Assembly (NCBI GenBank): GCA_030605675.1
Contig: JAUWHV010000074.1
Coordinates: forward strand, 1 to 5,845
DNA: 5,845 nucleotides
Direction of reading: 5' to 3'
From: Deltaproteobacteria bacterium
GTDB lineage: Bacteria; Desulfobacterota; Dissulfuribacteria; Dissulfuribacterales; UBA3076
The position numbers were made by a program, and so were the translations under genes. The notes below the pieces were generated by a model. It was not told the origin of the DNA and searched no databases. It was given only the letters and a program-made list of their open reading frames with translations. Below are positions 1-5,596 of this stretch, one piece after another; position 1 is the stretch's first letter, and every line of letters starts with the position of its first letter.

Positions 1-293
1 CGGACAGTTACTCGAAAATTCCCCGCATCACCCTCAATGGATTCCACATCCGCCAGGGTGATGAGATTGATGTTCAGGTGCCGGCCGACCTCGACCAGTT
101 TGGGGGAGATAATTCACATAGCACAGTCATTGGTGGGAAACGTCTTGTCCAACGCGCTCATCACACCACCAATGGCAGCGGATTTTTCAACCATGTGCAC
201 GAGGAAGCCCGAATTCGCCAGATCCAGAGCGGACTGTATCCCGGCAATCCCGCCACCAACAACCATTACCGATCCTTTTATGTCTTTTGACAT
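1..293 (-). CDS. hdrA: HdrA-like FAD/iron-sulfur protein, N-terminal part, selenocysteine at codon 60 (runs off window)
   Basis: This is the N-terminal 97 codons of a heterodisulfide reductase subunit A-like flavoprotein; the gene continues past position 1. HdrA proteins are cytoplasmic FAD and [4Fe-4S] subunits that pass or bifurcate electrons between ferredoxin, hydrogenase or formate dehydrogenase partners and HdrB/C-type subunits. Visible here are the FAD-binding Rossmann start (residues 11-18, VVGGGIAG, followed by ALDLANSG and the VEK strand end) and the HdrA signature around residues 52-70 (FPTNDCAM-x-IISPKLVEVGRH). The x is an in-frame UGA at 116..114, where HdrA relatives carry Cys in a D-C-x-x-C-I-L-x-P-type cluster motif. 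The frame stays open and HdrA-like beyond it, and a SECIS-like hairpin follows, so UGA is read as Sec60. The start ATG (293..291) has GAGGGAG 8 nt upstream. HdrA is an established selenoprotein family in some methanogens and Desulfobacterota; the assignment here is from sequence only. Confidence 0.88.
81..116 (-). promoter_or_regulatory. UGA Sec codon and SECIS-like hairpin in hdrA
   Basis: The UGA at 116..114 is followed after 15 nt by CTGGTC-GAGGTC-GGCCGG (98..81). This forms a 6-bp helix (two G-U pairs on each side of two G-C pairs, closed by C-G pairs) with a six-base loop containing AGGUC. The apical GGU resembles the E. coli fdhF SECIS loop that SelB recognises, and the UGA-to-loop distance lies in the usual bacterial range. 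The hairpin is inside the coding region, as is normal in bacteria. Confidence 0.75.
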
Positions 294-308
294 GGAAACG
301 TCTCCCTC

Positions 309-415
309 TTACCACTCTTCTTCACTCAGATCAATATCATCTCTTTTGTACTGGGCATCCCTCAGTTCATTGGCCTTCTTGATTTCCTTTCAGCAGCAAC
401 TCTCTTAGGCACCAT
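309..415 (-). pseudogene. Small reading frame between the Hdr genes, apparently frameshifted
   Basis: The gap between the HdrB-like stop and hdrA contains coding-looking sequence that no single frame explains. An ATG at 415..413, overlapping the end of the upstream gene and preceded by AAGGAAG, opens a frame MVPKRVAAE that soon ends at a TGA (364..362). From about 389 a second frame reads KEIKKANELRDAQ, then YKRDDIDLSEEEW and TAA (311..309), directly before the hdrA ribosome binding site. One extra A in the GAAAGG run near 386-391 would join them into a 35-residue acidic protein, VAAE-KEIKKANEL and so on. The product is not recognised. Alternatives are a true loss-of-function indel, a sequencing error in the A run, programmed frameshifting, or non-coding spacer. 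Confidence 0.35.
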
Positions 416-1712
416 AAACAGCAACTTCCTTAAGATCGTCGCCTAAATATGCACGTTCATTTTCACCAAGTATCCCAAGAGATAAACAAATCAATGTCCA
501 TAAATGAACCACTGAATAATTTCCCCCATAGTGCTCACTTAATTCATGAATCTGCGCATGACAGTTATGACATGCAGCAATACAATAATCTGCCTTGGTG
601 ACCTTAATCTGTTTATCTTTCACTATTCCATACTGTAAACGCTGTTCTTTATATCCGGACTGGAGAGCACCTCCGCCACCACCGCAACAGTAATTGTTTG
701 ATTTATTGGGAGTCATATCAATAAAATTTTCTTCGCCCACTATTGACTTGACCACGTAACGCAGATCATCGGCAACTTCATCCCCGTATGATTTGCGCAC
801 AATCTGACATGGATCCTGAACAGTAAACTTAATCTTTAAATCCTTGTTCCAGTCGGAATTTACTTTCAATTTTCCTTCTCTAATCCATTTGGCATAATAC
901 TGGTACATGCAGGCAATTTCCAGGTCATGTTCTATATGGAATTTTTTCAGTCCGGACCGGACTGCGTAGGTTACGTGCCCTCATTCAGTATTGAGAAAGA
1001 CTCTGCATCCAAGCTCTTTTGCAGTATTTATACTCGTCTTGACAATTTTTTCCCATGAATCATTATCGGCAAGAAACATGCAGTAATTTTCTCCGGCCCA
1101 CCCTTTGGATCCATAAGTCCAATCAGCACCCACTGTATGAAGAATTTTCCAGAGAGGGACCATCTCATCCGGTTCTGTTACAGGCTCTCTGGAATTTTGA
1201 TTCAAGAAAAAATAAGCACCTTTTTTGTCAATTGGTGCTTCCATATCTTTAAAATCAGGTTGTGTCTCGCGATACTCCTCAAGAACATCCTCAACCACAA
1301 AAACGAAATCGTCCGGTGGTGTTCCCATGGCACTGCAGCTCTCATTTCTCAATGCCATATCGCATGATCCGACAATCCCCTTAGGCCGTGTTTCTCTTGG
1401 CCAGCTTGCTCTTGCTTCATACACCAACGCTGGTATATCGATTTGCATCGGACATGCATAAACACACCTGTAACACATGGTACACATCCACACCCAAGGT
1501 GTGGATGTTAATTCTTCGTCCATTCCAAGGGCAGCCATGCGCAAAAACTTTCTTGGATCCATATTTTCAAGACCCGTTGCCGGACAGCCGGATGAACAGG
1601 TACCACATGTCAGGCAAAGGTTAAGATTTCCCCCGTCAGGAAGAAGTTTTTTGACTTTATCCATAAAAATACTTTTTCTTTTTCCACCAAGTTTGATTGC
1701 TTCTTCAGCCAT
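405..1712 (-). CDS. HdrC/HdrB-type iron-sulfur oxidoreductase subunit with selenocysteine at codon 244
   Basis: This 435-residue cytoplasmic iron-sulfur protein combines an HdrC-like ferredoxin domain with HdrB-like CCG sequence, and probably partners the adjacent HdrA. Residues 33-43 (CLTCGTCSSGC) and 77-87 (CTMCYRCVYAC) are two Cx2Cx2Cx3CP cluster-binding motifs. The C-terminal CCG domain shows C302, C342-C343-G and C381-x-x-C384, matching the Cx(39)CCx(37)CxxC pattern of HdrB non-cubane clusters. An in-frame UGA (983..981) falls in NTE-x-GHVTYAVRSGL, where relatives have a conserved Cys (TECGH). The frame continues without interruption into the CCG domain and a SECIS-like hairpin follows, so x is read as Sec244. 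It probably sits in a degenerate first CCG domain (residues about 205-250, with NYC at 209-211). Taking UGA as a stop would leave two fragments, and the second has no proper start context. The start ATG has GGAGGG 9 nt upstream. The domain order also resembles the HdrBC-like parts of class II benzoyl-CoA reductase complexes, so the exact partner reaction is open. Confidence 0.9.
948..983 (-). promoter_or_regulatory. UGA Sec codon and SECIS-like hairpin in the HdrB-like gene
   Basis: The UGA at 983..981 is followed after 16 nt by CAGTCC-GGTCC-GGACTG (964..948), a perfect 6-bp helix with a GGUCC loop. The GGUC loop and its distance from UGA fit bacterial SECIS elements. From UGA to the end of the helix it spans 36 nt, exactly as in the hdrA element of this window, although the two sequences differ. 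Confidence 0.82.
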
Positions 1713-1721
1713 ATTTTATTA

Positions 1722-1727
1722 CCCTCC
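1722..1727 (-). promoter_or_regulatory. Ribosome binding site of the HdrB-like gene
   Basis: GGAGGG on the minus strand ends 9 nt before the ATG at 1712. It supports this start over later in-frame ATGs such as codon 17. Confidence 0.7.
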
Positions 1728-1743
1728 ATAGTGGAATCACAAC

Positions 1744-1758
1744 CTGTTCGTTCAACAG
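1744..1758. repeat. Inverted repeat just downstream of the hdr promoter
   Basis: CTGTT-CGTTC-AACAG is a 5-bp-arm inverted repeat that touches the -10 box at one end and occupies the likely transcription start region. It could be an operator half-site pair or the base of a leader hairpin. It is short enough to occur by chance. Confidence 0.25.
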
Positions 1759-1785
1759 TATATGGTAAATTTCACAGATTTCCAA
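1757..1785 (-). promoter_or_regulatory. Sigma-70-type promoter for the hdr selenoprotein genes
   Basis: Reading the minus strand, TTGGAA (1785..1780), a 17-bp spacer and TATACT (1762..1757) make a good -35/-10 pair. It lies 44 nt upstream of the HdrB-like start, after the probable terminator of the transporter gene. This suggests the hdr genes form their own transcription unit. Confidence 0.5.
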
Positions 1786-1788
1786 TTG

Positions 1789-1831
1789 AAAAAAAACCGG
1801 CTTTTGCAGCTCTATCGGATACCGGAAAGCC
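1789..1831 (-). terminator. Probable rho-independent terminator of the MFS gene
   Basis: On the minus strand GGCTTT (1831..1826) can pair with AAAGCC (1804..1799), followed by GG and a run of eight T (1796..1789). The loop is long, about 21 nt, and the stem is only 6 bp, so this is a plausible rather than strong terminator. It lies 30 nt after the transporter stop codon. Confidence 0.45.
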
Positions 1832-1860
1832 CACTTCTACAAAAACCTCTGACAGTTTCT

Positions 1861-3066
1861 TTAGCTCTTTGGTTTAGTTAAGTCAACCCGGCTTCTTGCA
1901 AATCCTTTTTCCCGCGTCAAAAGGATGAAAAACAAAATCCCGGCAGCCATTATCATTGCCCCTAATGGAAACGCACTCCTGAGACTACAATAATCCATTA
2001 TAATACCGGCAAAAAAAGAACCGAATATCATTCCCAGGCTGTGCCCCACTGTCAGAAGCCCCATGATTGACCCCATTGATCCGTTTTCATTACCTTTTAT
2101 CACAGAGAGCGCCATCACCGGCGGTGTTGACAATCCGCCTCCCACTCCAAAAAGAATATCCGCGATAATGATATCCCAGAATCCCTCTGCCCATGAAAAT
2201 GAATATATTGCATATACGATTATCAGGCAGCCGGATATAATCATGTACTTTTTGTTAATCCTGTCAGCCAATAAGCCCATCGGCACCTGCAGCATACCGC
2301 TTATACATACTCCGAGCATGATAAGAATCCCGATCAAAGAACTTGAAAACCCGAATTCTGAATCAGCGTAAACCGGCAGGAAGCACCATATGATTCCAAT
2401 GCAGGTTATATAAGAAAACCGGATAATGAACAGCCCTGCTATAACCCTGTCCCTTAAAAGCCTGGCAACAGACATGGGAGCCTTATCTCTCCTGACAATC
2501 CTTTCCGAACTAACAGGCGGCAGGAGGAAAAAGCTTAAGAGGCAGCCTGCACCAGCAAGAATCCCCATGGATGCAAAAGCTGCGTCCAGGCTGAATTTGT
2601 CATTGATGACTCCGCCTGCCAGGGGGCCAATGCTCAGGCCCAGGAACATTGACAGGTTAAAAAGCCCCATATAAAAGCCCTCTTTTCCTTCAGGCGTAAT
2701 ATCTCCTATATAAGCCTGTGCAACCGGCATGATCATGGCAGACACAATACCCTGTAAAAATCGTACGACAATCAATGAATCGACATCGGCTGAAAACATG
2801 AATGCAATGGAAACCAATGTATAGCCGAGCAGTCCTGTGACAATAAACGGCTTGCGGCCTTTTCTGTCTGAAATCCTGCCGAAATATGGAAGGAAAAACG
2901 TCCGTGAAAGGGAGAATGCGCCGAAGATCAGGCTTATATACAGACCGCTGGCTCCAAGATCATGGGCATACACCGGCAGAAGCGGGACCACTATCCCTAC
3001 GCCTGTAACAGACGTAAAAATGGAAAAGAAAATAATAACAAATATTTTTTTGTCAGATGAATTCAT
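1861..3066 (-). CDS. MFS transporter, drug:proton antiporter type (12 helices)
   Basis: This 401-residue inner-membrane protein has the length and pattern of a 12-helix major facilitator. Helix 1 starts at residue 8 with no cleavable signal. Motif A, GRISDRKGRKP, occupies residues 63-73 between helices 2 and 3, with a weaker repeat GLLADRINKK (264-273) in the matching loop of the second half. R102 in VRFLQG fits motif B of helix 4. GLSIGPLAGG (143-152) fits motif C in helix 5, which is typical of antiporters of the TetA/Bmr-like DHA1 group. The charged loop at residues 187-208 separates the two halves. Export of a drug or metabolite by proton antiport is therefore likely, but the substrate cannot be read from sequence. 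The ATG at 3066 has no clear Shine-Dalgarno sequence (CTTTCTTTTCC precedes it), yet helix 1 leaves little room for a later start. It lies 51 bp downstream of vapC on the same strand and may be partly co-transcribed. Confidence 0.9.
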   Translation of the reverse strand: MNSSDKKIFVIIFFSIFTSVTGVGIVVPLLPVYAHDLGASGLYISLIFGAFSLSRTFFLPYFGRISDRKGRKPFIVTGLLGYTLVSIAFMFSADVDSLIVVRFLQGIVSAMIMPVAQAYIGDITPEGKEGFYMGLFNLSMFLGLSIGPLAGGVINDKFSLDAAFASMGILAGAGCLLSFFLLPPVSSERIVRRDKAPMSVARLLRDRVIAGLFIIRFSYITCIGIIWCFLPVYADSEFGFSSSLIGILIMLGVCISGMLQVPMGLLADRINKKYMIISGCLIIVYAIYSFSWAEGFWDIIIADILFGVGGGLSTPPVMALSVIKGNENGSMGSIMGLLTVGHSLGMIFGSFFAGIIMDYCSLRSAFPLGAMIMAAGILFFILLTREKGFARSRVDLTKPKS

Positions 3067-3093
3067 ATGGAAAAGAAAGGGACGACAATAACA

Positions 3094-3114
3094 TCCGGAT
3101 TATATTCCGGATTA
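3094..3114. promoter_or_regulatory. Twin TCCGGATTA repeat enclosing a TATAAT box upstream of the MFS gene
   Basis: TCCGGATTA occurs twice (3094-3102 and 3106-3114), separated by TAT, so the repeat period is 12 bp. Each copy has the palindromic core TCCGGA. On the minus strand a perfect TATAAT (3104..3099) lies between the two cores, 33 nt before the transporter ATG. No good -35 box is visible at the right spacing. The arrangement would suit a repressor or activator acting on the transporter promoter. Confidence 0.35.
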
Positions 3115-3117
3115 GAC

Positions 3118-3501
3118 TTACCAAGCCTTTGTGACCAAAACCTCCGGCATGGGATAGTGTTTTCGATTCAGACAGAAAATCCTGCCGCCTGTTTGCATTG
3201 CCGTAGCAGCCAGAATTGCATCGTTGATATCTATTCCGTGGCTAAGATGCCATTTCCGGTACAACAAGGCAGCCTTATCAATACGGCTTTGGTCAATAGA
3301 TTCTGTTTTGAATTGTGATAGAAATAACAAAGTCGATTCCTTTTCCTCCGGACGCATGAAAAACACGACTTCTGCCCTTTGCATTACACCTGTCCACAAT
3401 TCGAACTCTTCACCATCACGAAGACGTCGCAGAAAGTTAAGCGCTTTCCGTTCTCCACGAAGATGCCAAATCAGTATATCCGTATCGATATAAGCCCTCA
3501 T
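3118..3501 (-). CDS. vapC: PIN-domain ribonuclease toxin, VapC-like
   Basis: This 127-residue protein is a PIN-domain RNase of the usual VapC length. The N-terminal strand carries YIDTDILIWHL with acidic D6, E44 sits in QRAEVVF, and the GIDINDAILAATA motif holds D91 and D94. Together these supply the acidic residues expected to bind Mg or Mn in the active site. The C-terminal LNRKHYPMP fits the conserved N-x-x-H-F-type end of the fold. All key positions are present, so the enzyme should be active. VapC toxins cleave tRNA or rRNA when released from their antitoxin; the target here is unknown. The start ATG overlaps the stop of the antitoxin gene by four bases (ATGA), indicating translational coupling. 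Confidence 0.9.
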   Translation of the reverse strand: MRAYIDTDILIWHLRGERKALNFLRRLRDGEEFELWTGVMQRAEVVFFMRPEEKESTLLFLSQFKTESIDQSRIDKAALLYRKWHLSHGIDINDAILAATAMQTGGRIFCLNRKHYPMPEVLVTKAW

Positions 3502-3755
3502 TCTTGGTGCCTTGTCATCGAGCGTCGAAATGCTTTGCGTGACTCATCCACAACTTCAGGTGCGGATTCCTTGCGACGCCATGCACCAAATGTTAAATCG
3601 AGCACATCTAGCCTATTTTCCTTTTCAATCCTGCTTGCGTACACTTCAATCGCGCTCTCGATAATCTTCTTCTTTGTAGTATTCAGGCGCTGGGCAAGAA
3701 TTCCTATGCGTCTAACCGTAGACTCATCAACTCGTGCAGAGAATATTTTATCCAC
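3498..3755 (-). CDS. vapB: Ribbon-helix-helix antitoxin paired with the VapC-like toxin
   Basis: This 85-residue protein is the antitoxin of the pair. Residues 4-9 (IFSARV) form the DNA-contacting strand, and residues 11-24 and 27-43 the two helices of a ribbon-helix-helix (CopG/Arc-like) fold, with KKKIIESAIEVY as the second helix. The C-terminal tail (about 45-85, including LTFGAWRRKE) would be the toxin-binding part. The start is GTG (3755..3753), with AGGAGG 6 nt upstream; no ATG is available nearby. Dimers of such antitoxins bind their own promoter, and a palindrome lies over the -10 box directly upstream. The gene ends in TGA, which shows that UGA acts as a normal stop here. Confidence 0.88.
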   Translation of the reverse strand: MDKIFSARVDESTVRRIGILAQRLNTTKKKIIESAIEVYASRIEKENRLDVLDLTFGAWRRKESAPEVVDESRKAFRRSMTRHQE

Positions 3756-3770
3756 TGGTTTCCTCCTAAT

Positions 3771-3810
3771 CTTACGTATACATTATAACGTAAGAATAAG
3801 GCTATTACAA
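3771..3810 (-). promoter_or_regulatory. vapBC promoter with overlapping operator palindrome
   Basis: On the minus strand TTGTAA (3810..3805), a 17-bp spacer and a perfect TATAAT (3787..3782) form the promoter. The inverted repeat CTTACGT (3771-3777) and ACGTAAG (3788-3794) encloses the -10 box with a 10-bp centre. Binding of the antitoxin dimer, alone or with toxin, would block RNA polymerase, the standard autoregulation of such operons. Confidence 0.65.
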
Positions 3811-3914
3811 TAGAAAATTGGATACCATGATGGCTTTATTGCTCATAAGAGAGGAATGTTTTTCGGATTATGCATCATAAAATTGATATATTTAAATGTG
3901 TCATCAAATTGAAC

Positions 3915-3922
3915 AAAGGAGG
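3915..3922 (+). promoter_or_regulatory. Strong ribosome binding site of the antitoxin-MazF fusion ORF
   Basis: AAAGGAGG lies 8 nt before the ATG at 3931, a near-ideal Shine-Dalgarno sequence. It indicates that the fusion ORF is, or recently was, well translated. The AT-rich sequence upstream (3866-3900) may hold its promoter, but I find no convincing -35/-10 pair. Confidence 0.7.
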
Positions 3923-3930
3923 TTGAGTAT

Positions 3931-4284
3931 ATGCTTCAAAATATCCCATCAAAAAAAGTACGCCTCAATGTTCAAATTCCATTTGAACTTAAGGATAAAC
4001 TTACGTGGGCGTCTGTGATTGAAGGCAAAAAGATGTCGGTTTTGGTTCGGGAATCCATTGAGCAAGAACTAAGACGCATCGAAAAGAAAGCGTCTTACCC
4101 GATCTGCGTTGTCATCAAAAAAGGAAGAGGCTTAAAAAAGGACTCGATTGTAAACTTATCACAAATTCGAACTATTGATAAAAAACGACTCATAGCCCCA
4201 AAGATTACTGAACTGTCAAATAATGTTATCAAACAGGTTGATAAAGCTATTATCTGCAGCATGGGACTCCATAAGCTCGGTTAA
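3931..4284 (+). CDS. Ribbon-helix-helix antitoxin fused to the C-terminal half of a MazF/PemK toxin
   Basis: This 117-residue ORF joins two halves of a toxin-antitoxin pair. Residues 9-50 (KVRLNVQIPFELKDKL, then MSVLVRESIEQEL) look like an RHH or MazE-type DNA-binding antitoxin. From about residue 57 the protein matches the second half of MazF: GLKKDSIVNLSQIRTIDKKRL (67-87), then the helix ending VDKAIICSMGL (103-113). What is missing is the first half of MazF, including the RGDI-type N-terminal strand and the TRP-x-VV segment of the active-site side. An mRNA-cleaving activity is therefore unlikely. The simplest reading is an in-frame deletion that fused antitoxin to toxin remnant at about residues 50-57. 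It could survive as a repressor, or as an antidote or decoy to related toxins. It is divergent from vapBC and has a strong ribosome binding site. Confidence 0.72.
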   Translation: MLQNIPSKKVRLNVQIPFELKDKLTWASVIEGKKMSVLVRESIEQELRRIEKKASYPICVVIKKGRGLKKDSIVNLSQIRTIDKKRLIAPKITELSNNVIKQVDKAIICSMGLHKLG

Positions 4285-4323
4285 ATGAAGGAGGCCTTCA
4301 ACTCCGTCCCGTAAAGCCCTAAG

Positions 4324-4467
4324 TCAACCATGGACTTGAGTCCTCAAGATCTCAAGACCGTACTCTAAGCGACGACGCAGTTCCGAAGCTGTCAGGTGCT
4401 TTGGCACAACTTCAGGAGGACACTCATTTTCCAATAAAAATTGGGCCTTCTCCTCCACATAGACCAT
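4324..4467 (-). CDS. Hypothetical 47-residue ORF overlapping the end of wecB
   Basis: A frame starting at ATG 4467..4465 and ending at TGA 4326..4324 encodes a charged, helical-looking peptide (VEEKAQFLLENE, then HLTASELRRRLEYGLEIL). It overlaps the last 44 nt of wecB in another frame and fills most of the gap after it. The composition looks more like protein than spacer, but there is no good Shine-Dalgarno sequence and I recognise no family. It could be a real small gene coupled to wecB, the tail of a broken gene, or chance. Confidence 0.3.
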   Translation of the reverse strand: MVYVEEKAQFLLENECPPEVVPKHLTASELRRRLEYGLEILRTQVHG

Positions 4468-5584
4468 CCAAAATCCGTTCACCTGAAAGGCCATCCCAAT
4501 ACGGAGGCATTTTTCCCCTCTTGCCTTTTCCAGACAAAATCACCCTGGCAGTGGCAAGAATCCTGACAGGGTCTGTTCCCACCAGATAATTAGTACCCAT
4601 GGTTATGGTTACCGGGCGTTCGGTATTTTCCCTGAGAGTTATACACGGCACACCCAGGGCTGTTGTCTCTTCCTGAATGCCACCGGAATCAGTTAATACC
4701 ATTGTGGCCGAATCGAGGAGGTTTAAAAAGTCCAGATAGCCCAAAGGGTCGATTAGACAGATCCCTTGAGTACGATTAAATCCTTCCAGTAATCCGAATT
4801 TCTCCAGGCTGGCCTTTGTCCTTGGGTGCAAGGGAAGGATCAGCAACAAATCCTTGCTGATTTCTTGCAAGCACCGGATCAAGGGCTCCAGGGCATCTCT
4901 GGTGTCCACGTTGCTGGGCCTGTGCAGGGTTACCAGGCCATAATGACTGTTAATTTTAAGGGTCTTTTTGATCCCAGATCTGCGGGCCTTTCCCAGGTGC
5001 CGGTGCAGGGTATCAATCATGACGTTTCCGACAAAAAAGATTTTCTCCCTGGGTATGCCTTCTCGTAATAGGTTAGTAACCGCCACCTCCTCAGTGACAA
5101 ACAAGGCATCGCTCAAGGCATCGGTCAGAAGACGATTTATCTCTTCCGGCATGGAGCGGTCCCCTGATCGCAATCCTGCCTCAACGTGGACAATGAAAGG
5201 ACGCTCTATATCAGTCGAGTTCTGTGAAGGATATTGGATCTTGGCTGCCACCAGAGCACAGGCCACAGTAGAGTTCACATCCCCCACCACAATAAGCACG
5301 TCAGGACGCTCAGCATGAAGTACCGGTTCGAAACGCCGCATGATCTCAGCAGTCTGTTGGGCATGTGAGCCGGATCCCACCTCCAGGTTTACATCCGGAC
5401 GCGGGAGACCAAGTTCGTCGAAAAAGCACTTGGATAATTTTTCGTCGTAATGTTGCCCTGTATGCACAAGGATATGTTTAATTACAGGTGAACTGCCGGC
5501 CCCATTGTGACGTCGAATGGATTCTACAATAGAGGCCATCTTCATAAAATTGGGTCTAGCGCCGGCTATTGTCATTATTTTCAT
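4424..5584 (-). CDS. wecB: UDP-N-acetylglucosamine 2-epimerase, non-hydrolysing
   Basis: This cytoplasmic enzyme interconverts UDP-GlcNAc and UDP-ManNAc, feeding ManNAc or ManNAcA into surface polysaccharide. At 386 residues it is full length for the GT-B-fold family. Visible signatures are GARPNFMK (8-15, with R10 and K15), TGQHYD (42-47), GDVNST (101-106, with D102), HVEAGLRS (133-140, with E135), PEE (146-148), the LHRPSN loop (220-225, with H221), DSGGIQEE (299-306) and the LREN-TERP segment (317-324), which together line the UDP and sugar site. All expected catalytic residues are present. The C-terminal extension GGEGPIFIGK is short and unusual. The ATG at 5584 lacks a ribosome binding site because a heptamer repeat lies just upstream; a start at codon 4 (MTIAGARPN) is possible. 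Its neighbour upstream is a remnant of an EPS-type regulator, consistent with an exopolysaccharide or O-antigen locus. Confidence 0.95.
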   Translation of the reverse strand: MKIMTIAGARPNFMKMASIVESIRRHNGAGSSPVIKHILVHTGQHYDEKLSKCFFDELGLPRPDVNLEVGSGSHAQQTAEIMRRFEPVLHAERPDVLIVVGDVNSTVACALVAAKIQYPSQNSTDIERPFIVHVEAGLRSGDRSMPEEINRLLTDALSDALFVTEEVAVTNLLREGIPREKIFFVGNVMIDTLHRHLGKARRSGIKKTLKINSHYGLVTLHRPSNVDTRDALEPLIRCLQEISKDLLLILPLHPRTKASLEKFGLLEGFNRTQGICLIDPLGYLDFLNLLDSATMVLTDSGGIQEETTALGVPCITLRENTERPVTITMGTNYLVGTDPVRILATARVILSGKGKRGKMPPYWDGLSGERILDGLCGGEGPIFIGK

Positions 5585-5596
5585 AGATAATTACAA

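Noticed and set aside
390..407. A third selenocysteine site at TGC-TGC-TGA-AAG (UGA 392..390) between the Hdr genes
   Set aside because: It follows the TAA of the upstream gene by four codons in the same frame, has no start codon before it, and no GGU-loop hairpin follows. A frameshifted small ORF explains the downstream coding pattern better.
37..408. Plus-strand open frames across the hdr genes, the transporter, vapBC and wecB
   Set aside because: They are antisense shadows of well-supported minus-strand genes, with no ribosome binding sites and no recognisable domains.
1..983. A genetic code in which UGA is always sense
   Set aside because: The vapB and wecB genes in the same window end in UGA at their expected lengths, and Trp is encoded by UGG throughout.
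981..1712. Treating the two halves of the HdrB-like gene as two separate genes or as a plain nonsense pseudogene
   Set aside because: The UGA lies at a conserved Cys position, the frame is preserved with family-like sequence on both sides, and a SECIS-like hairpin follows. The neighbouring hdrA shows the same arrangement.
4300..4360. Terminator between the convergent fusion ORF and wecB, from short inverted repeats such as GGACTTGAGTCC and CTTGAGTCCTCAAG
   Set aside because: The stems are short and overlapping, and no T run follows on either strand.
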